Positions 58,437 to 64,000 of a stretch of DNA of 64,000 nt are shown in pieces. Below the pieces are notes generated by a model. That model was not told the DNA's origin, searched no databases, and worked only from the letters and a program-made list of their open reading frames with translations. Position 1 is the stretch's first letter. Every line of letters starts with the position of its first letter. This DNA comes from an uncultured Bryobacteraceae bacterium (lineage in GTDB: Bacteria; Acidobacteriota; Terriglobia; Bryobacterales; Bryobacteraceae), in assembly GCA_937924525.1 (NCBI GenBank), contig CALDSU010000001.1, positions 124,001 through 188,000 of the forward strand, given 5' to 3'. A program made the position numbers and the translations under genes.

Positions 58437-59176
58437 GCATCCTCCCGTGGCAGCGGCGCGTCCGTTCGCAGTTGCGCCGCGAAGACGCGCAGCAGGTGCT
58501 CGCGGAGACGTGCGCGGTTGTAGGCGAGATGCCGGGAGTTCCACCAGGTCTCGCCGGGATCGAAGCGGATGCCGGGGGGACGCTGCGCTTCCCAAAGCGC
58601 CAGGCACTTTTCCCGGTAGCGGGCGACCGATCCCCAAGGGCGCGCGGGTACGCCCATCACCAAGCTGCCAGGCGGCACATCCGCAATGACCACCGACCCG
58701 GCGCCCACGATGGAGTTGGCGCCGATGCGGATGTTCGGGCACAGGATCGCGCGATAGCCGATGAAGCAGTTGTCTTCTATCACAATGGGACCGAACACCT
58801 GCACATCCGGAACCTCCTGGCGAAAGATCCAGGCCGCTCCATCGTGGGTCACAAAGGTCACGCCGGCGGCAACCGCGACATGATTCCCGATCTTGATCAG
58901 ATACGGCTCGGTTCCGAGGTCAGTGGGCACGATGTAGCAGCCCTCCCCTACCTGCGCGCCCAGTTGGCGAAAGTAAGGGGCGATGGTCGCGGGCGTATAT
59001 TTGCGGAGGGTCAAGTTCATGCGGAGGCGGTGGAGGAGGTTACCAATCACGGCCCTTGGCGCCGAGCGGCGACGCCCCTTGGCGGGACCGGTTACCAAAA
59101 ACGCCGCCGGCCCCGCGGCAGCGTCGCGTGGCGCTCCGTCCGCCGGGAGCGCGGGAAACGGCTGCGCGGATGGCAT
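58421..59176 (-). CDS. Left-handed beta-helix acyltransferase
   Basis: A 251-residue hexapeptide-repeat acyltransferase. Repeats run from about 95 to 180 (IKIGNHVAVAAGVTFVTHDG, VIEDNCFIGYRAILCPNIRI, GANSIVGAGSVVIADVPPGS, VMGVPARPWGS). The His in VTHDG is a candidate catalytic residue, as in xenobiotic/serine-type acetyltransferases. It is 13 bases after the ligase stop, with GAGGGG before the ATG. The N-terminal ~50 residues are a low-complexity extension. It may transfer the acyl group made by the ACP/ligase pair to a sugar amine (inference). Confidence 0.82.
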   Translation of the reverse strand: MPSAQPFPALPADGAPRDAAAGPAAFLVTGPAKGRRRSAPRAVIGNLLHRLRMNLTLRKYTPATIAPYFRQLGAQVGEGCYIVPTDLGTEPYLIKIGNHVAVAAGVTFVTHDGAAWIFRQEVPDVQVFGPIVIEDNCFIGYRAILCPNIRIGANSIVGAGSVVIADVPPGSLVMGVPARPWGSVARYREKCLALWEAQRPPGIRFDPGETWWNSRHLAYNRARLREHLLRVFAAQLRTDAPLPREDACASP

Positions 59177-59189
59177 GGCGAAACGCCCC

Positions 59190-61697
59190 TCAGCCCGCCG
59201 GCATCAGCGGCGCCAAGTGCAGATAGCGGGACGCTTTCCGTTTGGCGTCAATCATGCGGTAGACACGGCTGACTTGCTCCGGGCTCAGCGCGACTGCCGG
59301 CGCCACCGCTTCCGGCGTCAGTTCGTGGTCCCGGGCATATAGACAGAGGTCCATCTTCTCGGGTGGCAACGCGAAGAAAAACTCCTCCTGGGACTGGGGC
59401 AGCGGATAGGTGTCCGTCGAGGGCGGGCGCTGGGTGACTTCCAGGGGCACGCCCAGATGCCTGGCGAGCGCGTAAACCTGTGTCTTGTAAAGGTGCGCGA
59501 TGGGTTTCAGGTCAGCGGCGCCGTCTCCGTTCTTGACGAAGAAGCCCTGGTCGTATTCGAGGCGGTTGGGAGTTCCCGCGACGGCGTAAGTTAGCAGGTC
59601 CGCGTAGTAATACTCGAGCATCTTCCGCGTCCGCTGTTTGAAATTGGTGGCGGCGACGACGGCGCGGTAGGCTTCCGCAGTCAGGCGCGCCCGTGCGAGC
59701 GTCCCCTCGGGAAACTGCGCAACCACCGAAAAGACGGGGTACGTGGCGTTCGCTACTACGTCGGCCATGACGATTTTGCACTTACATCCGGGTCCGTAAT
59801 CCGGCAGAACGGTGCGGATGGCTTCGTCGCGGCGCTGGTAGCAGCCCGCCGCCGCGAGCAGAGGACTAATATCCTCCTCGCGGGTTTCCAAGCCCAGCCA
59901 GGCCGCCACCGCGCGGGCGAGCGTCAAGCTCTCCGGGGGAGACTCCGCTTCGGGCATCATAAGGCCGAGCACCCGGCCGCTCCCTAAAGCGCGCGAGGCG
60001 AGCGCCGCGACGACCGCGCTGTCCACGCCACCGGAAAGACCCACCACGACGCCCTTGCGGCGCAGTTCCTCGAAAACCATCCGCCGGATCTCCCGTTCGA
60101 GGCGGGCGCACTCGGCGGCGGCGTCCAGGCGCAGCACCGCCGGAGAAAACCCGTTGCCCTCCGCACTCTGCCGCGCCAGTTCGCGCTTGGCGACCTTGCC
60201 GCTCGACGTGGTCGGGAGTTCTTCCCGGAACTCCACCGCCTTCGGGACCATAAAGTCTTCCAGCCGGCGGGCGCAGTGACTCAACACTTGCTGGGCGGAA
60301 AGAGCGTGACCTTGTTTGACGCGGATCACCGCCCGAATCGCCTGCCCCAGCACGGGATCGGGCACGCCGATGACCGCGGCCTCCGCCACCGCTTCGAGTT
60401 CGTGGAGGACTTCTTCGATCTCCTTCGGGCTGACCTTTTCGCCGCGCGTCTTGATGATGTCGTCCTTGCGGCCCAGGAAGTAGAGATAGCCTTCCTCATC
60501 GGACCGGAACAGGTCGCCAGTGTACAGCAGCCTTTCGGCAGGATAACGGCCAGGCCGCAACATCCGGTCCGTCTCCGCCGGCAGTTCCCAGTATCCCTGC
60601 ATGACATTGGAACCCCGCACCACCAGTTCGCCCGTGCTGCCGGGTGGCAAGCGGCGTCCGGCGTCATCCACCAGGAAGACCTCCTCATTCGGCATGCCGC
60701 GCCCGACCGATCCAGGCCGCACCGCCAGTTGCTCGGGCGGCAGGTAGGAGACCCGTTTGCACTCCGTCAGACCGTACATCGAGAAAATCCGCACGTGCGG
60801 CAAGCTTTCCTGCAACCGCCGGATGTGGTCCACGGGCAGCGCGGCGGCGGTGTTGGTGAGGTAGCGCAACGAGGGCAGGCCATACTTGCGCAGATCCATC
60901 TGGAGCAGAATGGCGCAGATGGTGGGGACGATGGGAAAACCTGTGACGCGCTCCCGCAAGATCGTTTGGAGCACGGCATGCGGATAGCCGAACGACCGCT
61001 CCAGCACCAGCGTCCCCCCCACCAGGAAGGCCATCAACGCCTGATATAGGCCGTAGTCGAAAGACAGCGGCAACACGTTCAGGATGATGTCGTCCGGCGT
61101 ATTTTCCAGATACGTGGTGATGGAGGTTGCCGCGGAGACGATGTTGTGGTGGGTCAGCATAACCCCCTTCGGTCTGCCCGTCGACCCGGAGGTATAGATC
61201 AGCGCAGCGAGATCGATGTCGATGCCGCGGCGCGGCGGATGCTCGCCGCCCTCTCCCGGTTCCAGAACCGGACCCAGCGGAATGGCGCGGGTGTCCGCCT
61301 CCGCCGCGTCCAGGCCGGCGACCCACACGGCGCGCAGAAAAGGCGTGTCCGCGCAGGCGCGCAGCGTTTCCAGCCGCGCGCGGTCGGTGAGCACCGCGGT
61401 GGCCCGGCAGTTATTGAGGATGTACTCGAGCTTCGCCGCTTTGGTGGTCGGATTTACGACCGCGAATACCCCTCCTGCTTTGAGAATCCCGAAAACGGCT
61501 GCGACCGCCTCCACCGAGTTCTCGAGGTAGACTACCACCCGGTCGTCGCGCTCGACGCCGTGCCTCGCCAGGCTGTGCGCCAAGCGGTTGGCGCTCTGGT
61601 CCAGCTCTTTGTAGGTAAGGTGGCGGGAACCGCACACCAGCGCCGTCTTGTCGGGGAAGCGGGCGGCGCTGTTCTCCAAAAACGACTCTACCTGCAT
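59190..61697 (-). CDS. Acyl-AMP ligase fused to NAD-synthase-like domain
   Basis: An 835-residue fusion. Residues 1-~510 are an ANL-superfamily acyl/aminoacyl-AMP ligase with P-loop IYTSGSTGRPKG (168-178), YGLTECKR, LYTGDLFRSDEEGYLYFLGR and the catalytic Lys501 in PTTSSGKVAK. Residues ~530-835 are an ATP-pyrophosphatase of NadE type with GLSGGVDS (553-560), FFVKNGDGAADLKPIAHLYK and the TQVYALARHLGVP helix. An ACP gene overlaps its start by ten bases, so loading an ACP is likely. The second domain would use ammonia or an amine to amidate an activated acid; it lacks a nitrilase glutaminase domain. The fusion is unusual to me. Confidence 0.85.
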   Translation of the reverse strand: MQVESFLENSAARFPDKTALVCGSRHLTYKELDQSANRLAHSLARHGVERDDRVVVYLENSVEAVAAVFGILKAGGVFAVVNPTTKAAKLEYILNNCRATAVLTDRARLETLRACADTPFLRAVWVAGLDAAEADTRAIPLGPVLEPGEGGEHPPRRGIDIDLAALIYTSGSTGRPKGVMLTHHNIVSAATSITTYLENTPDDIILNVLPLSFDYGLYQALMAFLVGGTLVLERSFGYPHAVLQTILRERVTGFPIVPTICAILLQMDLRKYGLPSLRYLTNTAAALPVDHIRRLQESLPHVRIFSMYGLTECKRVSYLPPEQLAVRPGSVGRGMPNEEVFLVDDAGRRLPPGSTGELVVRGSNVMQGYWELPAETDRMLRPGRYPAERLLYTGDLFRSDEEGYLYFLGRKDDIIKTRGEKVSPKEIEEVLHELEAVAEAAVIGVPDPVLGQAIRAVIRVKQGHALSAQQVLSHCARRLEDFMVPKAVEFREELPTTSSGKVAKRELARQSAEGNGFSPAVLRLDAAAECARLEREIRRMVFEELRRKGVVVGLSGGVDSAVVAALASRALGSGRVLGLMMPEAESPPESLTLARAVAAWLGLETREEDISPLLAAAGCYQRRDEAIRTVLPDYGPGCKCKIVMADVVANATYPVFSVVAQFPEGTLARARLTAEAYRAVVAATNFKQRTRKMLEYYYADLLTYAVAGTPNRLEYDQGFFVKNGDGAADLKPIAHLYKTQVYALARHLGVPLEVTQRPPSTDTYPLPQSQEEFFFALPPEKMDLCLYARDHELTPEAVAPAVALSPEQVSRVYRMIDAKRKASRYLHLAPLMPAG

Positions 61698-61966
61698 GCC
61701 TGCGCCTCCCCGGGTTTCGCCGCCAGTTTTCGCTCCACAAAAAAAGTCAACCGGCGCAATGAGTCCAGGTTTTCCGGGACGATCTCTTCGTCGAGAATCT
61801 GAATTCCGAAGCGCTCGCCGAGGAAGGCGATCAACTCAAGCACCCCGGTCGAGTCGATGATTCCCGCTTCGAGGAAGGAGGTTTCGTCCGAAAGACGGCC
61901 ATCGGCTTGGCCGAACAGAAAGTTATCGACGACGAAACGGTACAGATCTTGCGTGATCGGGTTCAT
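61688..61966 (-). CDS. Acyl/peptidyl carrier protein
   Basis: A 92-residue carrier protein. The phosphopantetheine Ser39 lies in AGIIDSTGVLEL, followed by the usual helix (IAFLGERFGIQILDEEIVPE). It is 88 bases downstream of asnB and overlaps the ligase by ten bases. GGAGG precedes the ATG at 61966. It should carry the acyl or aminoacyl group activated by the adjacent ligase. It is not a fatty-acid AcpP by context. Confidence 0.9.
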   Translation of the reverse strand: MNPITQDLYRFVVDNFLFGQADGRLSDETSFLEAGIIDSTGVLELIAFLGERFGIQILDEEIVPENLDSLRRLTFFVERKLAAKPGEAQACR

Positions 61967-62054
61967 AGGCGGGTTTTCCTCCGACAAATCTCTCACTCTT
62001 CACCCCCTTCGCCACCAACCCGGAAACTCTCCGTCTCCTGCGTTTCCGGAAGGC

Positions 62055-63989
62055 CTACGGGTCGGGCGGCGCGGCGGCCCCTTGGCGGGCTAACTGGTCA
62101 ATGAGGAGTTGCGTGGAAAGGACGCCGACGACGGCCATGTTGTCGGCCGCGCTCCATACGCCGCCGCGGCGCGCCTTGGCCGCCAGCGCCTCCACGGCGG
62201 CCGGATGGAAGATGCCATCCTGCCGCACGCGGCCGGGGCTGAGCAACTCCTCTACATAATCCGGGGCGCGGGGACCGAAAAAGCAAGCTGCGTCCGGCGC
62301 GCGATAAGGTTGTTTGCGGCGCGCAAGAATGGCGGGCGGCGCCAGCGCTTGCGCGCACTTCCTGAGCAAGTACTTCTCGTTGAGCACTTTCATCTTCCAG
62401 ACCGCCGGCAGCCGCGCGGCGAATTCCACTACGCCTGGATCCAGGAAAGGAAACCGTCCCTCCACCGCATGGGCCATGGCGACCCGGTCTCCCTGCGACG
62501 AAAGAATGTATCCGGGCAGCAGATAGCGAGCTTCCAGATACTGCGCGCGCGTGAATGCGTCCCAAGCGGCGTACGCGGGAGGAAGCAAGCCGCCCAGCAC
62601 GGCGAGCGGATCGCGGCCTGCCAGTTCGGCTCTCACCTGGTCCGAGAACAGGGTCTTCAACCGCGCCGTCATCCGCCACCGCGGCAGGTGAGAAAAGAAG
62701 AGGCTGTTCGCCTCTTCCGGCCGGAGGCGGTAGAACGCCTCCAAATAAGCCTGGGATTGGGCCTGAGTCCGCCTCTGGTAGGGATAGAGGCGGCGAAGCA
62801 GCAGCGAACGGAAACGGGACCCCGGCTGGGCCGCCCAGAAGGAGCGGATCTTGACTTCCTTAAAGATGTCATAGCCGCCCAGCATCTCGTCGGCGCCTTC
62901 GCCGGTGAGCACCACCTTGAAGCCGCGCCGGTGGACCAGGTCCGCCAGCAGGTACATGGGGGCCGGCGCCGTGCGCAACACCGGCTTCTCGGTGTGGCGA
63001 ATGACCGCCGGGAACACCTGGGCGATGTCGGCCGCGGTGCAGCGGAGTTCCTCATGCTCGGTTCCCAGCGAGTCGGCCGCGGCGCGCTGATACCGCCCTT
63101 CGTCCAGATCCTGCTGGTCGAATCGCACCGAGAACGTGCGGAGGCGCGCCACGCCCGTCTCCCGAATCAGACTCGCGATTACCGTCGAGTCCAGCCCTCC
63201 GCTCAAGTAGGCTCCCACCGGCACGTCGGCGCGCAACCGCAAGCGGGTCGCCTGCCGCAACAGCTCCAGCAGACGCCGGGCGGCGGTTTGCTCCGTATCC
63301 GTGGGCGCTTCGGCGCAGTAATGCAGATCCCAGTGCGTTTGCAGCCGCAGTTCTCCCGCCGTCCACCACGCCGAGCACCCGGGCGGAAGCTCGCGCACTC
63401 CCACAAACGCAGTGCGCGGGGGCAGGGTATGCCAGAAGGTGAAGATTTCGTCCAGGGCTTCCAGGTCCAGAGCGCGAGGGACGGCGGGATGGACAAAGAG
63501 CGCTTTGATCTCGGAAGCAAAGAGCAACATGCCCCCGAGCTGGATGTAATACAGCGGCCGCACGCCCAGCCGGTCGCGGGAAAGAAACAGCCGCCGCCCG
63601 CGCCGGTCCCAGATGGCGAACGCCCACTGGCCGTTCAGCCTCGAGACGCACTCCGCGCCGTATTGCTCGAACAGCCGGAGGACCACCTCCGTGTCGGATC
63701 GCGTGACGAACCGCTGTCCGCGCGCGCAGAGCTCCTCGCGCAGTTCCAGATAGTTGAACACTTCGCCGTTGAATACGATCCACAGCGAGCCATCTTCGGT
63801 CGCCATCGGCTGCCCCCCGCCCTCCAGGTCGATGACGCTGAGCCTGGCGTGTCCTAAGGCGGCGCAGGAATCCACGTAAACGCCCGAATCATCCGGTCCG
63901 CGGTGACGCAGGGCGTGAACCATACGCCGAACCAGCATTGCTCCCTCCCGAGGGGGCGATTCGGCTGCGTAACCGGCAATGCCACACAT
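62055..63989 (-). CDS. AsnB-type glutamine-dependent amidotransferase
   Basis: A 644-residue asparagine-synthetase-B family enzyme. The N-terminal Cys2 glutaminase (MCGIAGYAAESPPREGAM, NGEVFNYLELREEL) is intact. The ATP-pyrophosphatase part has SGGLDS at 263-268 and YVEEL-type C-terminal helices. Housekeeping AsnB, lasso cyclases and the EPS-associated amidotransferases share this architecture. Being first in an operon with ACP, ligase, deacetylase and acyltransferase points to a biosynthetic amidotransferase rather than asparagine supply. The ATG at 63989 is 11 bases from the window edge, so the promoter is not visible. Confidence 0.88.
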   Translation of the reverse strand: MCGIAGYAAESPPREGAMLVRRMVHALRHRGPDDSGVYVDSCAALGHARLSVIDLEGGGQPMATEDGSLWIVFNGEVFNYLELREELCARGQRFVTRSDTEVVLRLFEQYGAECVSRLNGQWAFAIWDRRGRRLFLSRDRLGVRPLYYIQLGGMLLFASEIKALFVHPAVPRALDLEALDEIFTFWHTLPPRTAFVGVRELPPGCSAWWTAGELRLQTHWDLHYCAEAPTDTEQTAARRLLELLRQATRLRLRADVPVGAYLSGGLDSTVIASLIRETGVARLRTFSVRFDQQDLDEGRYQRAAADSLGTEHEELRCTAADIAQVFPAVIRHTEKPVLRTAPAPMYLLADLVHRRGFKVVLTGEGADEMLGGYDIFKEVKIRSFWAAQPGSRFRSLLLRRLYPYQRRTQAQSQAYLEAFYRLRPEEANSLFFSHLPRWRMTARLKTLFSDQVRAELAGRDPLAVLGGLLPPAYAAWDAFTRAQYLEARYLLPGYILSSQGDRVAMAHAVEGRFPFLDPGVVEFAARLPAVWKMKVLNEKYLLRKCAQALAPPAILARRKQPYRAPDAACFFGPRAPDYVEELLSPGRVRQDGIFHPAAVEALAAKARRGGVWSAADNMAVVGVLSTQLLIDQLARQGAAAPPDP

Positions 63990-64000
63990 AGATGGTCCAA

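Noticed and set aside
59190-61697. Housekeeping NAD synthase
   Set aside because: The domain is fused to an acyl-AMP ligase inside a biosynthetic operon next to an ACP.
54226-63989. Classical lasso-peptide cluster
   Set aside because: AsnB and PqqD-like genes fit, but there is no B2 transglutaminase-like protease and no precursor peptide; the other genes are glycan-type.

Overview
The window is GC-rich, densely coded bacterial chromosome with no rRNA, tRNA, CRISPR array, insertion sequence or phage gene that I can see. The mix of genes suggests an Acidobacteriota genome, probably close to Bryobacterales/Solibacter. The main clues are a large Oar-type TonB receptor with a carboxypeptidase-like N-terminal domain, a ccsA(hemX)-hemA-hemC cluster, a DUF1080 protein, several periplasmic enzymes with twin-arginine leaders, and CIRCE-controlled groES-groEL. 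The taxonomic placement is inference from gene content only.

Layout. 1-4.4 kb: the 3' end of nfo (endonuclease IV), leuS, and a HEAT/SEC-C protein. 4.8-7.2 kb: a Tat-exported SelA-like PLP protein, then an HD-GYP protein whose receiver domain has lost its phospho-acceptor. 7.8-14.5 kb (minus strand): lipA, ftcD, a catalytically degenerate HutI paralogue, class I fumarase and a DPP-IV-like peptidase. 14.5-18.2 kb: a beta-CASP metallo-hydrolase, an MFS transporter and a GguC/AraD1-type protein. 18.3-22.1 kb: three coupled polyphosphate kinase genes (ppk1 plus two PPK2 units that look like a split two-domain enzyme). 22.1-29 kb: an exported amidohydrolase, an SDR, a beta-propeller/phosphoesterase and an unknown secreted helical protein. 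29-33.8 kb: larB, a TPR protein and the TonB receptor. 33.9-36 kb: a LysR regulator divergent from an enolase-superfamily dehydratase, with a perfect LysR-type dyad between them. 36.1-44.2 kb: metH, rpiB, a DUF1080 protein, ccsA-like, hemA, hemC and a small unknown gene. 44.2-51.5 kb (minus strand): an exported set of sugar-related enzymes (enolase superfamily, MBL fold, GH42-like lipoprotein, unknown propeller-like protein, Gfo/Idh/MocA). 51.6-53.8 kb: groEL, groES and CIRCE. 53.9-54.2 kb: a small zinc-ribbon protein.

The most interesting region is 54.2-64 kb. It is a tightly packed minus-strand operon of nine genes: an AsnB-type amidotransferase, an acyl carrier protein, an acyl-AMP ligase fused to an NAD-synthase-like amidation domain, a left-handed beta-helix acyltransferase, a membrane-anchored SGNH hydrolase, a NodB-type deacetylase, an HprK-related kinase, a PqqD-like protein with a hydrophobic Arg/Pro-repeat tail, and a PF14907-type nucleotidyltransferase. 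The first six look like machinery that activates, amidates and transfers an acyl or amino-acid group onto a glycan. The last three form an HprK-related kinase/PqqD/nucleotidyltransferase module of unknown chemistry. No precursor peptide, glycosyltransferase or polymerase is visible inside the window, so the product is unknown. The operon may continue upstream past 64 kb.
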